A stretch of DNA of 64,000 bases, taken from the NCBI GenBank assembly GCA_964035575.1, contig OZ037861.1:434001-498000 (forward strand). Direction: 5' to 3'. The translations under genes and the position numbers were made by a program. Positions 10,745 through 21,019 of this stretch are shown piece by piece. The notes below the pieces were generated by a model that was given only the letters and a program-made list of their open reading frames with translations, made no database searches and was not told the DNA's origin. Source of the DNA: Rhynchopus sp. YZ270_cl-10. Lineage: Eukaryota > Euglenozoa > Diplonemea > Diplonemida > Diplonemidae. Numbering within the stretch: the stretch's first letter is position 1; each line of letters starts with the position of its first letter.

Positions 10745-11215
10745 ATGCGGAATGAGTGCCTCATGTGCGAGCGACTATCGCAGACGTTCTCCCGCGGTGA
10801 GGAGACTTCGGTCCAGTCATCTGGAATGCTCTTGCGGCCGGAACTGGGCTGCCCAAGCCTGGGTCTCCTCGTACAAATGGGAGCGGTCCCCTGCGAAGGC
10901 TGCTGTGTGGGACTGTAGGTGGCACAGGACCTCCTCGGTCTTGCTGTTGAGAACTGCCAGTTACCTCACACCTCTGGTCACCGAACCTCCGAGGGCTGCA
11001 AGGCTGACGTTGGTGTAGTGGCCGTACATCCAAGACTGCGGTTTGTACACCTTCGCAAAGGTGTGTATCAGTTCGCCAAGCGAGAGTGATTGCGCCAACT
11101 CGATTTGCAGTAAGGTGCAGCGTTCCAAGGAGGCCGCGGCGACGGTCAGCTTGCTTCTGACCCGCCACCGCATCCATTGCCTGGTTGCTGAGCGTCAGCA
11201 TCCTTATTCCGCTCT
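10745..11215 (-). pseudogene. Unidentified GC-rich gene fragment in spacer 3
   Basis: The stretch is much more GC-rich than the spacer around it and is absent from the other spacers. On the minus strand it carries protein-like sequence, best between 11173 and 10961 (LTVAAASLERCTLLQIELA, then KPQSWMYGHYTNVSLAALGG), after which the reading continues only in other frames. I do not recognise the family. It looks like a captured, decayed piece of a coding gene. A non-coding origin is possible. Confidence 0.35.
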
Positions 11216-11352
11216 GGTGCTACGCATAATGCCCATCACAAAAGCCCCACTTACTGTGGACCGTAATAAGTGCCCAACTCATTTTACTGCAAACAGTCCA
11301 ACAGTATTGCTGTCCATATTTAGTACTGTACAACTTATGTACGACGCATCTA

Positions 11353-11766
11353 CAGTAGGACAAGTAATATTGGCGACCAAAAAAGTCGCCAATTGCAAGA
11401 AAACCCTCAAAATCCGCCAATATTTTTTGGTCGCCAAGTTATTTGGTGGGAAAGCGGTTCTTATTGGAGCAAAAAGCGCAAGTACAAAAAAGGTGTCCCT
11501 TCAGTGCACCAGGTGCAGCGTATCTTTCAAGAAAGTCGAACATTGGCTCCGCACGCACTCACGCAGCCACCCAAAAATACACATGGTGAGTCGAAGGGAG
11601 GCACAAAAACTATACCACACATTGCGAAAAAAATCAACTTCCCAAGCAATGCGACTAAGAACCACTATCCTACCAATTAGTATTGGCGACCAAAAAAGTC
11701 TCCAATTGCAAGAAAACCCCCAAAATCCGCCAATATTATTTGGTCGCCAAGTTTCTTGTCCTACTG
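11353..11766. mobile_element. Mariner-type MITE carrying a zinc-finger-like fragment
   Basis: Perfect terminal inverted repeats CAGTAGGACAAG and CTTGTCCTACTG are flanked by TA (11351-11352, 11767-11768). Spacers 2 and 4 keep the uninterrupted site near 7050 and 15800. Both ends carry about 85 bp with the palindrome ATTGGCGAC and GTCGCCAAT, in direct order. The centre (about 11490-11600) can be read as QCTRCSVSFKKVEHWLRTH, which has a C2H2-like Cys/His pattern. There is no transposase, so it is non-autonomous. Confidence 0.75.
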
Positions 11767-11865
11767 TACAGTGTGTTATTTTCTCCAGTGTTCCGCCCTT
11801 TAGCGTTTGCGCTTTCACCTTTTTAATTTTTGGGTTTTTATCCCCTTTGTTCAGATGTGTCTTCT

Positions 11866-12699
11866 TTACACCCACCCACACCCCCACCACACACCATGAT
11901 ATAGCTCGCAGGCACAGCCAGGTCTGCATGACCAGTTGCCTAACATACACACTCACGCATGTGACGTGTTCACAGGTGTTTCCCTTCCCCAGTTGCCCCA
12001 TGCTTGCGTGTCTCTGTGTGCAAGGGAGGACCACATCTGGTCTCCTTCGCACACAACAGCACTGCGTTGCTGGGGTCTTTTTACCCTTTCACGTTTAGAC
12101 ATAGTTTAGGCAATGGGCCTTTTGTTGGATTCATGAGTGCACTTTCTATTTTTGCACTTGATCTGAAACATTACGTACAAGCCACTTGCGGTGGTGGCGC
12201 ACGGTTTCCTGAGTTGCACACAAAATAAACAAGACCTTCCCAGAAATATTCTGGATGGAGCTTTTCACGTTTGAACCACTTTGGGTTATGCCAAGGTAAG
12301 AGAAGAAGCATCGAATGTGAAAGAGAGTCTGGAGCAAACAGCTGTTTGCTTTCTTGCAGCATTGTTTCGTTCGAGATTATTGTTATGTGTGTTATTTCAA
12401 AACAAGACTGAAAAATGGACCATCGAGATGTGATGATGCTGCGTCTCGAAAGTGAGGTTCCACAAATGCAACACAACAAAAACTGCTGTATTTTTCTCGA
12501 CATCTATTCTTGCGAACAATTCTGCATCTCGCAGGTCAAAGGTGTGCTGCCACCACGCCACCCAGGGCATGTGGGAACGTGTCACACACCTGCCTGTGTT
12601 GAGGTGTCTGCATGAACAGCTACCGTTGTTCATTTCATTCCGACACCCGCATCACTCACACCACACCCCAAACCTTGCTTCAGATTTTCCAATACAACA
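11866..12699 (+). promoter_or_regulatory. Conserved upstream block and leader of WD40 gene 4
   Basis: Nearly identical to the block before gene 3. The distal part is 11866-12092 and the leader is 12415-12699. Confidence 0.5.
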
Positions 12700-14670
12700 A
12701 TGCTTGCGCTTGGTGTTCTTGCGGCTGCGACACTTGGTGGGTACACGGTAGACACTTGCCCACCTGACAGTTTGTGCATACAGGCTGCGATCGAAGATGG
12801 CCCCGTCTCACACTTGGCTGTGCAGCCGAACGGGCAGTACATGGCGGTGACAAATGGAGACCACATGTTTGTGCGTCTCACAAATGAGCAGTCCACGTAT
12901 GGTGACCAGCCAGACATCTTCCGCATTATTTCTCTTATCACTATTACTTCTGTAGTCTTTTCACCCGACAACCAACAGCTGTTTCTTGCTACGGGCACTA
13001 CAGTGAGTGCCTACAACGCCCTTCCCTCGTCGCAGTCAGCGGTAGTGACTTCATCTCCATCCCAAACACTTGCAGTGAGTGCCGACAGCACGTTGCTGGC
13101 GACAGGACCCACTGTGGCTAGTCCGGGGAACGACCTGGAAGTGGTGAAGATATACAAGACAGACACGCTGGACTGGGTGACAAGCGTGTTGGTGTCAGAG
13201 GGCGGGGTCATCACGGAGCTGACGTTCTCGCCTGACGGTGCGTACCTTGCGTACTGCAATGCAGGGGAGGGGGTGGTTGTGGTTATCCGCACTGCGGACT
13301 GGACACGTGCCTTTGAGTACCAGCTGGTGGGTGTGAACACAGTGCGGTTCTCGGCAGACAGCAGCGCAGTGCTGGCAGCGTCTGTCACGAGCAGGTGGGT
13401 TGTGAGGTGGATCCTGGGGTCCGGCACAGTCGCACAAGCCTTGTTGCGTCCCACAGAAGTAACTACACTTGTGTGGTCACCTGACGCACGTCGCATCGCG
13501 TATGGGAGCGGCACCACGGTCACCGTGCATCAGTTTGATTCCAGCACAGACCCCATTGTGATCACCACAGTCCAGCCAGTGGGTGTTATGATGTTCAGGC
13601 GTGATACACTCTTGCAGACCTGCGCAACAGAGTCTGGATTCTGCAAGATCTGGTCCATCCCTGCGGCCACCACCCTGCCCACCGCCATTCCCACTCCTCA
13701 ACCCCCAAGTGTGCCGACGACAGTGGAACCGAGTGCCGAGACGAACGCACCACCATCGGTGTGTGTGCAGCCCAGCACCCTGACCGGCACGTGTGCGTCG
13801 ACCCTGCACTGTGCACTGCAGATCCGGCACCCGGAGCCTGTGCGCAGCGTGGCCTTCTCACCTGACAGCACAACACTTGCAACAGGGTCTGTGGACGGCC
13901 GTGTCCGTCTCTTCACTGCAAGCGGGACGTTCCTGCGCTATGCCGGGTGTGTGGACTTCGTTGCGCACGACATTGCGTTCTCTCCAGACAGCACGCGCTT
14001 TGCTGTGGGCGGAGATGCAGGCAACCTGGTCGTCTGCGACAGTGCGACAGGCGAGGCACTGCTGCACCTCGCTGTGCACAGCAGCATGCCCGTGACACGT
14101 GTGTCCTTCTCTGAGGACGGTGCCTGGGTCATCTCTGCAGGAAGCGACTCTGCTGTGAGCAAGTACAGTGCGATTGTTGCGGGGGAGCCGGACCTTGTGC
14201 TGCAAGGCTACACACGTGACGCAGTGTTCTCTGCAGGTGGTGCACGCATCGCGACTGTGGGCACACATGTTGCAGACCCTGTCGTTGTCTGGGATGCCGA
14301 CAACGGTGCGCAGAAGGAGGTGCTTGAGCTGACCCTGGGCGACGTGCGGACGCTCTCGTTCAACAGCAACGCAACACAGCTGGCAAGGGGGTACCCCGAC
14401 GGGAAGGTGCGGGTGTGGAGTGACGGTGCCGACAGACTCACCCTTGCACTGCCGTCGGGGCTTCTCTCCGATGCAGCCTTCAGCCCAGACGACGAGCACA
14501 TCGCGGCAGTGGGTCTGCAGGACGTGCTTGTGTGGGATGCCGCCTCAGGAGCAGTCGTGGCCAACCTCGTTGCACACACCTCAGTCGTCAACAGACTTGC
14601 GTTCTCGTCTGACAGCTCCCGTCTCGCGACTGCAGGACACGACGGAATCGTCTATGTGTGGAACCTCTGA
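12700..14670 (+). CDS. Secreted double WD40 beta-propeller protein, array copy 4
   Basis: The 656-residue frame is the shortest copy, with a contracted linker (PTPQPPSVPTTVEPSAE). It looks like a recombinant: residues 1 to about 125 follow copy 3 (YNALPSSQSAVVTSS), and residues about 126-290 follow copy 2 (YKTDTLDWVTSV, VTSRWVVRWILGSG). The signal peptide and second propeller are as in the others. The change of partner within one exon supports gene conversion or unequal crossing-over as the source of diversity. Confidence 0.88.
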   Translation: MLALGVLAAATLGGYTVDTCPPDSLCIQAAIEDGPVSHLAVQPNGQYMAVTNGDHMFVRLTNEQSTYGDQPDIFRIISLITITSVVFSPDNQQLFLATGTTVSAYNALPSSQSAVVTSSPSQTLAVSADSTLLATGPTVASPGNDLEVVKIYKTDTLDWVTSVLVSEGGVITELTFSPDGAYLAYCNAGEGVVVVIRTADWTRAFEYQLVGVNTVRFSADSSAVLAASVTSRWVVRWILGSGTVAQALLRPTEVTTLVWSPDARRIAYGSGTTVTVHQFDSSTDPIVITTVQPVGVMMFRRDTLLQTCATESGFCKIWSIPAATTLPTAIPTPQPPSVPTTVEPSAETNAPPSVCVQPSTLTGTCASTLHCALQIRHPEPVRSVAFSPDSTTLATGSVDGRVRLFTASGTFLRYAGCVDFVAHDIAFSPDSTRFAVGGDAGNLVVCDSATGEALLHLAVHSSMPVTRVSFSEDGAWVISAGSDSAVSKYSAIVAGEPDLVLQGYTRDAVFSAGGARIATVGTHVADPVVVWDADNGAQKEVLELTLGDVRTLSFNSNATQLARGYPDGKVRVWSDGADRLTLALPSGLLSDAAFSPDDEHIAAVGLQDVLVWDAASGAVVANLVAHTSVVNRLAFSSDSSRLATAGHDGIVYVWNL

Positions 14671-14740
14671 GCCAAGGATGATTGAAGGATTGTTGCTGTC
14701 TTTTTCTGGAAACAAATTGTGTTCATTTTTTTTAAGAAAA

Positions 14741-14766
14741 AGCAAATGGGATAATTTCCCGTTGCT
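14741..14766 (+). promoter_or_regulatory. 3' UTR stem-loop of WD40 gene 4
   Basis: Same stem with loop TAATT. Confidence 0.6.
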
Positions 14767-15170
14767 CTTTTATCAAATTTATTTTGTCTGGTTTACAATT
14801 TGTGTTGTTTGTCATTGAGTGCGGGGCTGCTCATTTGTGCAGTGCTTCACTGATTCACTATTTTTGAAAGATGTATTTCATATACATGCACACATAAGGC
14901 ACGTTGTTCATGTTCAACCACCGTAAACGTACTACATGGAGACTGTACGAATTGTACAAATCACTATTTTCTGTGCCAATAGAGCAACACTAATACGGTC
15001 TGCCGTATTCGTACAAAGTATCCACTGTACTATTGTTCGGCCGTAAATATGTTCGACCTTTTCAGGATTTCTCTGGAACTTCGACCTTTTTTACGGTCGA
15101 ACATTTTAACGATTACGGTTTTTAGCTTCTTGAAGCTTTTGCTATGGGCGGGTTTCCTTGGATGTATATT

Positions 15171-15656
15171 TTCTCGCGGTGTTCTCGACAGCGACGCCAC
15201 CACTATGCCTGAGGAGGGAGTGCTGGGAACGGATCTCCTTTTCAGACAAGTTAGAGGAACCGCCTCTTTTTATTATTTTGAACACACGTTGGAGGGCCCG
15301 TCGGGGCTGAGGAGTGCCCGTTGTTTTCCTCCTGCAATTTTAATCACTCCGGGTACTTCCAACTGAACCGGACGGGAGCTGGTCCTGCTGCTGACGCAGC
15401 GCGACGCGATTCAAGCGGGTTGAGCTACCATGTCAATGCACGCGTAGGCCCTTCCTCTGAGCACCGCCTGCCGATCTTGCAACGCGTCCTCATTGTCCCG
15501 CAAGTCCGCTCTTGATTTCTTCGCTGCCTCCTTGCATTTGCAGTTTCGAAGATCTCTGCCACATGACGAGCCTGTGGCTCTGTGAGCCCAGGGGACTAGC
15601 GTTCCGGAGTGTGGATTGCTCCTAGCGCCGTACTATCCACCTGTTCGGGAACTGGT
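15171..15656. other. Unidentified insertion in spacer 4
   Basis: Spacers 2 and 4 match up to GATGTATATT and resume at AATGTGTGTGAATG. Between these points spacer 4 has about 485 extra GC-rich bases. Its plus strand is open for some 60-100 codons in more than one frame, but I recognise no protein and no inverted ends. Confidence 0.45.
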
Positions 15657-15918
15657 AATGTGTGTGAATGAAATGTGTGACGCGCGGCGTTGGTGTCTGG
15701 AGAGTGAAGGTGCTACGCATAATGCCCAACTCATTTTACAGCAAATAGTCCAACAGCATTGCTGTCCATATTAAGTACTGTACAACTTATGTACGATGCA
15801 TCTAAAGTACGTTTGCGGTGTTATTTTCTCCAGTGCCTGCTTCCGTCCCTCAACGGTGCAGCGTTTGCACTTTCACCTTCTTTTTGGTTTTTTATCCCCT
15901 TTGTCAGGAGTGTCTTCT

Positions 15919-16753
15919 TGACACCGACCCACACCCCCACCACACACCATGATATAGCTCGCAGGCACAGCCAGGTCTGCATGACCAGTTGCCTAACATA
16001 CACACTCACGCATGTGACGTGTTCACAGGTGTTTCCCTTCCCCAGTTACCCCATGCTTGCGTGTCTCTGTGTGCAAGGGAGGACCACACCTGGTCTCCTT
16101 CGCACACAACAGCACTGCGTTGCTGGGGTCTTTTTACCCTTTCACATTTAGACATAGTTTAGGCAATGGGCCTTTTGTTGGATTCATGAGTGCACTTTTT
16201 ATTTTTGCACTTGATCTGAAACATTACGTACAAGCCACTTGCGGTGGTGGCGCACGGTTTTCTGAGTTGCACACATAGTAAACAAGACCTTCCCAGAAAT
16301 ATTCTGGATTGGAGCTTTTCACGTTTGAACCACTTTGGGTTATGCCAAGGTAAGAGAAGAAGCATCGAATGTGAAAGAGAGTCTGGAGCAAACAGCTGTT
16401 TGCTTTCTTGCAGCATTGTTTCGTTCGAGATTATTGTTATGTGTGTTATTTCAAAACAAGACTGAAAAATGGACCATCGAGATGTGATGATGTTGCGTCT
16501 CGAAAGTGAGGTTCCACAAATGCAACACAACAAAAACTGCTGTATTTTTCTCGACATCTATTCTTGCGAACAATTCTGCATCTCGCAGGTCAAAGGTGTG
16601 CTGCCACCACGCCACCCAGGGCATGTGGGAACGTGTCACACACCTGCCTGTGTTGAGGTGTCTGCATGAACAGCTACCGTTGTTCATTTCATTCCGACAC
16701 CCGCATCACTCACACCACACCCCAAACCTTGCTTCAGATTTTCCAATACAACA
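15919..16753 (+). promoter_or_regulatory. Conserved upstream block and leader of WD40 gene 5
   Basis: Nearly identical to the blocks before genes 3 and 4. The distal part is 15919-16144 and the leader is 16469-16753. Confidence 0.5.
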
Positions 16754-19141
16754 ATGCTTGCGCTTGGTGTTCTTGCGGCTGCGACACTTGGTGGGTACAC
16801 GGTAGACACTTGCCCACCTGACAGTTACTGCATCCATGCTGCGGTTGAGATCATGAAGGATCCTGTATCTCGCTTGGCTGTGCAACCGAACGGGCAGTAC
16901 ATGGCGGGAACTAATGGGTACGAGATGTTTGTCCGCCTCACAAATGAGCAGTCCACGTATGGTGACCAGCCAGACGCCATGTTCGTGAACGATGGCGCTT
17001 TTATTGTCTTCACACCCGACAACCAACAAATGTTTGTAGGCACACCCAGCGGAGTGTATGCCTGGAGGACCGTTCCCTCATCTGAGTACGTGGTAGTAAC
17101 TTCATCTCCGTACCAAACACTTGCAGTGAGTGCCGACAGCACGTTGCTGGCGACAGGACCCACTGTGGCTAGTCCGGGGAACGACCTGGAAGGGGTGAAG
17201 ATATACAACACAGACACGCTGGCGGAGGTGGCAAGCGTGTTGGTGTCAGAGGGCGGGGTCATCACGGAGCTGACGTTCTCGCCTGACGGTGCGTACCTTG
17301 CGTACTGCAATGCAGGGGAGGGGGTGGTTGTGGTGATCCGCACTGCGGACTGGACACGTGCCTTTGAGTACCAGCTGATGGGTGTGAACACAGTGCGGTT
17401 CTCGGCAGACAGCAGCGCAGTGTTGGCAGCGTCTGTCACCAGCAGGCAGGTTGTGAGGTGGAGCCTGGAGTCCAATGCCGAGGGACATCAATTGGTAAGG
17501 TTCACAGAAGTAACTTCATTTGCGTGGTCGCCTGACGCACGTCGCATCGCGCATGGGAGCGGCACCACGGTCACCGTGCATCAGTTGGACAGTAACTCAA
17601 AAGATCATATTAAGATCACCGCGGACCATGCAGTGGGTGTTATGATGTTCAGGCGTGATACAGTCTTGCAGACCTGCGCAAAAGAGTCTGGACACTGCAA
17701 GATCTGGTCCATCCCTGCGGCCACCACCCTACCCACCGCCATTCCCACTCTTCAGCCCATCGGCATTCCCACTCCTCAACCCACTGACATCCCAAGTGTG
17801 CAGCCAACCGAACTTCCAAGCGTGCAACCCACCAACATCCCAAGTGTGCCGACGACAGTGGAACCGAGTGCCGAGACGACGAACGCACCACCGTCGGTGT
17901 TGAACAAGATAAAACAAAAAGCTTGCGTTTCTTTTATCGAACAGATTTTATTCTCCGCCCCGTACCCAAAACATAAACACCACTGTGAATCAGAAAAAAA
18001 ATATTTTCCCTTTTCTTTTTTCTTCCACACACGCTTGTTTTTGTGCTTCGTTCATTTTTTATTAAAAAAGCTTTGTTTCGAGTGCGAAACGTTTCTCCAT
18101 GTATTGCACGGGAAACAACATGACAAACAGGTGCAGGGTGGTTCCGTGCTTACCATAGAACCTGGCACCTTGTGTGTCTCCCAAAAACCAAAAAAGCGTT
18201 GTGTGTGAAGTTTTGAAGGAAGGAAAAATAAAAGTGTGCAGCCCAGCACCCTGACCGGCACGTGTGCGTCGACCCTGCAGTGTGCGCTGCAGATCCGGCA
18301 CCCGGAGCCTGTGCGCAGCGTGGCCTTCTCACCTGACAGCACAACACTTGCGACAGGGTCTGTGGACGGCCGTGTCCGTCTCTTCACTGCAAGCGGGACG
18401 TTCCTGCGCTATGCCGGGTGTGTGGACTTTGTTTCTCACGACATTGCGTTCTCGCCAGACAGCACGCGCTTTGCTGTGGGCGGAGATGCAGGCAACCTGG
18501 TCGTCTGCGACAGTGCGACAGGCGAGGCACTGCTGCACCTCGCTGTGCACAGCAGCATGCCCGTGACACGTGTGTCCTTCTCTGAGGACGGTGCCTGGGT
18601 CATCTCTGCAGGAAGCGACTCTGCTGTGAGCAAGTACAGTGCGATTGTTGCGGGGGAGCCGGACCTTGTGCTGCAAGGCTACACACGTGACGCAGTGTTC
18701 TCTGCAGGTGGTGCACGCATCGCGACTGTGGGCACACATGTTGCAGACCCTGTCGTTGTCTGGGATGCCGACAACGGTGCGCAGAAGGAGGTGCTTGAGC
18801 TGACCCTGGGCGACGTGCGGACACTCTCGTTCAACAGCAACGCAACACAGCTGGCAAGGGGGTACCCCGACGGGAAGGTGCGGGTGTGGAGTGACGGTGC
18901 CGACAGACTCACCCTTGCACTGCCGTCGGGGCTTCTCTCCGACGCAGCCTTCAGCCCAGACGACGAGCACATCGCGGCAGTGGGTCTGCAGGACGTGCTT
19001 GTGTGGGATGCCGCCTCAGGAGCAGTCGTGGCCAACCTCGTTGCACACACCTCAGTCGTCAACAGACTTGCGTTCTCGTCTGACAGCTCCCGTCTCGCGA
19101 CTGCAGGACACGACGGAATCGTCTATGTGTGGAACCTCTGA
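16754..19141 (+). pseudogene. WD40 array copy 5, interrupted by a 333-bp insert
   Basis: The first part (16754-17900) encodes the signal peptide, first propeller and an expanded linker (QPTDIPSVQPTELPSVQPT). The second part (18234-19141) encodes the second propeller in the same overall frame. Between them an insert brings an in-frame stop at 18206-18208. From about residue 190 onward it is nearly identical to copy 6, which lacks the insert, so the break is recent. If the insert were spliced (for example GT at 17899 and AG at 18234 restores the frame with loss of one Cys), the gene could still work. The donor GTTGAA and the purine-rich end before the AG make that doubtful. Confidence 0.75.
17901..18233. 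mobile_element. 333-bp insert of unknown origin in WD40 copy 5
   Basis: Comparison with copy 6 defines the insert to the base: CGGTGT, then the insert, then GTGTGCAG. No bases are duplicated at the target. The insert has no terminal inverted repeats and ends AAAAATAAAA. It contains a strong hairpin at about 18129-18171: AGGTGC with GCACCT and GGTTC with GAACC around a CGTGCTTACCATA loop. It may be a copied RNA or a repaired break. Confidence 0.6.
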
Positions 19142-19211
19142 GCCAAGGATGATTGAAGGATTGTTGCTGTCTTTTTCTGAGAGCAAACTGCGTTTATTTT
19201 TCTTCGTGAAA

Positions 19212-19237
19212 AGCAAATGGGATAATGTCCCGTTGCT
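19212..19237 (+). promoter_or_regulatory. 3' UTR stem-loop of WD40 gene 5
   Basis: Same stem with loop TAATG. Confidence 0.6.
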
Positions 19238-19499
19238 CTTTTATCGCATTTATTTGACCCCCCCGCCTTTTTGTGTTTTTGGGTTTCTGCTCTCTTGTGT
19301 AGACTATCGTGCATCAAGCGTTGGGTGCAGCGAACTGCAGTACCTGTAAGCTCACAACTCTTCAACGGAAGGTGGGCCGCCGGCTGACGAGCGGTTGTGT
19401 ACCGCCCTCGTTCTCTTACGGTACGGGTAGCTACTTAGGTTTCCTTTTGCATCTTCTGTTGTTGGCTGCAGGGTACTTGTGCTTTCATCCGGATGGCTG

Positions 19500-19548
19500 G
19501 CATCGTACGTGGGTCAGTCGGAGGTGCCTGCATTAATAACTTCACTTT
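19500..19548. repeat. Short dispersed repeat (CATCGTACGTGGGTCAG type)
   Basis: Nearly identical to 46573-46622, and recognisable with more changes at 25803-25850. It has no coding capacity and its function is unknown. Confidence 0.5.
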
Positions 19549-19859
19549 ATTTTGTCTGGTTTACAATTTGTGTTGTTTGTCATTGAGTGCGGGGCTGCTC
19601 ATTTGTGCAGTGCTTCACTGATTCACTATTTTTGAAAGATGTGGGATGGATGCGTCTGGAAAATTATTCTACATACCAAGCGTTGGCAAGAGACAGTCGA
19701 ATCGAGGGAAGGTGCGTAATTTATAATGGTTTTTCATTCAATATTTTGTCTTTCCGTGTTTCAAACACTCAAACAGCGAACCAAAACACCACATCTGCAG
19801 AGCGAGCAAGGAAACAAGAAATGTTATTATATGTCTTCCTTTTTTTTTTCACGTGTCAT

Positions 19860-20188
19860 CAGTGTCTTATCCAGGAATCCAGATTTTAAGTTTGGGGGGG
19901 GTCAGTTTGTTTTTTTTGCCCAATTTTTTTTTTCAGCACGACCAGGGAAGACATTGGGAACATAGTGAACTGTATATTTTTTTTTGCGGAGCAAAAAAAA
20001 ACAATATAAATGGCGCCGCAGGCGAAAAAATTTTTGGGTACGGTGTAAATGTATAGCTTTTTACACCACGCCGAGGAGACACCTCAAACCCAGCTGAAAA
20101 AACTGACCCCCCCCCCACCGGCCCAAATTTCCGGAGAAAATTTGGGGGGGGTCACTGACCCCCCCCAACCGGCCCAAAAAATACACTG
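19860..20188. mobile_element. hAT-type MITE
   Basis: The ends are CAGTGTCTTATCC and, on the right, TACACTG, which fits the CAGNG...CNCTG ends of hAT elements. The flanks CGTGTCAT (19852-19859) and CTTGTCAT (20189-20196) are an 8-bp target duplication with one mismatch, the size hAT elements make. Inside are opposed G and C runs (GGGGGGGGTCAGT and ACTGACCCCCC) that can form a long hairpin. There is no transposase. A related end lies at about 63490-63556 in the opposite orientation. Confidence 0.72.
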
Positions 20189-20404
20189 CTTGTCATATTT
20201 TTGAAGTCATATTCTAAACAAACAGAAAGGGTGCATGTGTTGATCCTCTCAAATGCTTTCAATTCTGTGAATTGAAAGTATATGAATCTAATTTTTATCC
20301 TTTTTCGTTTCCGTGGGAAGAGGGGTTGCTACCTTCCATGGCATCAGATAGGAAATGAATAGCGAGATATTTGTACGCACACTGCAGCGCTTAGTCTTTA
20401 AAGA

Positions 20405-20674
20405 TGTTGTATTTTTATTGAACTTTGTTTAGATTTGTGTGTTTCACGAGAAGGACATTCATCCTGCTGAAGTTCATGTTTTATTCTTTTTTCATTTGTG
20501 TTGAAGGTGACAACAGCATACTGGGCTTAGGTTCATCGTACACACATCCCCCACCCTCCCTGTTCCTCTCCTCAACACAAAAAGAAAGCAAGCACGCAGT
20601 AAACCCTGCAGTGCTGTCTGTTCTGTGATGTGGACCAATAGGAACGTACGTTTCCACCCCTTTGTTCAGAGGTG
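20405..20674. repeat. Duplicated spacer segment, copy A
   Basis: This stretch and the block after it (to about 20900) are repeated at 24895-25395 downstream of gene 6 with few differences. It contains a GGTGA...GGCTTAGGTTCATC hairpin-like motif at 20505-20540, followed by a pyrimidine tract. Confidence 0.6.
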
Positions 20675-20900
20675 TTCTTTACACCGACCCACACCCCCAC
20701 CACACACCATGATATAGCTCGCAGGCACAGCCAGGTCTGCATGACCAGTTGCCTAACATACACACTCACGCATGTGACGTGTTCACAGGTGTTTCCCTTC
20801 CCCAGTTACCCCATGCTTGCGTGTCTCTGTGTGCAAGGGAGGACCACATCTGGTCTCCTTCGCACATAACAGCACTGCGCTGCTGGGGTCTTTTTACCAC
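20675..20900 (+). promoter_or_regulatory. Conserved upstream block, spacer 5
   Basis: Fifth full copy of the block seen before each WD40 gene. Here the insert at 21020-22440 separates it from the leader of gene 6. Confidence 0.5.
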
Positions 20901-21019
20901 ATATGAACCACTTTGGGTTATGCCAAGGTGAGAGAAGAAGCATCGAATGTGAAAGAGAGTCTGGAGCAAACAGCTGTTTGCTTTCTTGCAGCATTGTTTC
21001 GTTCGAGATTATTGTTATG

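Noticed and set aside
11043-12098. 351-codon plus-strand ORF across spacer 3
   Set aside because: It runs through a gene fragment, a MITE and the conserved upstream block, and has no consistent domain. Chance opening.
17897-18241. The insert in WD40 copy 5 as a normal intron
   Set aside because: GT and AG choices exist that restore the frame, but the donors are poor, the 3' end is purine-rich instead of pyrimidine-rich, and no other copy has an intron. Kept only as an alternative.
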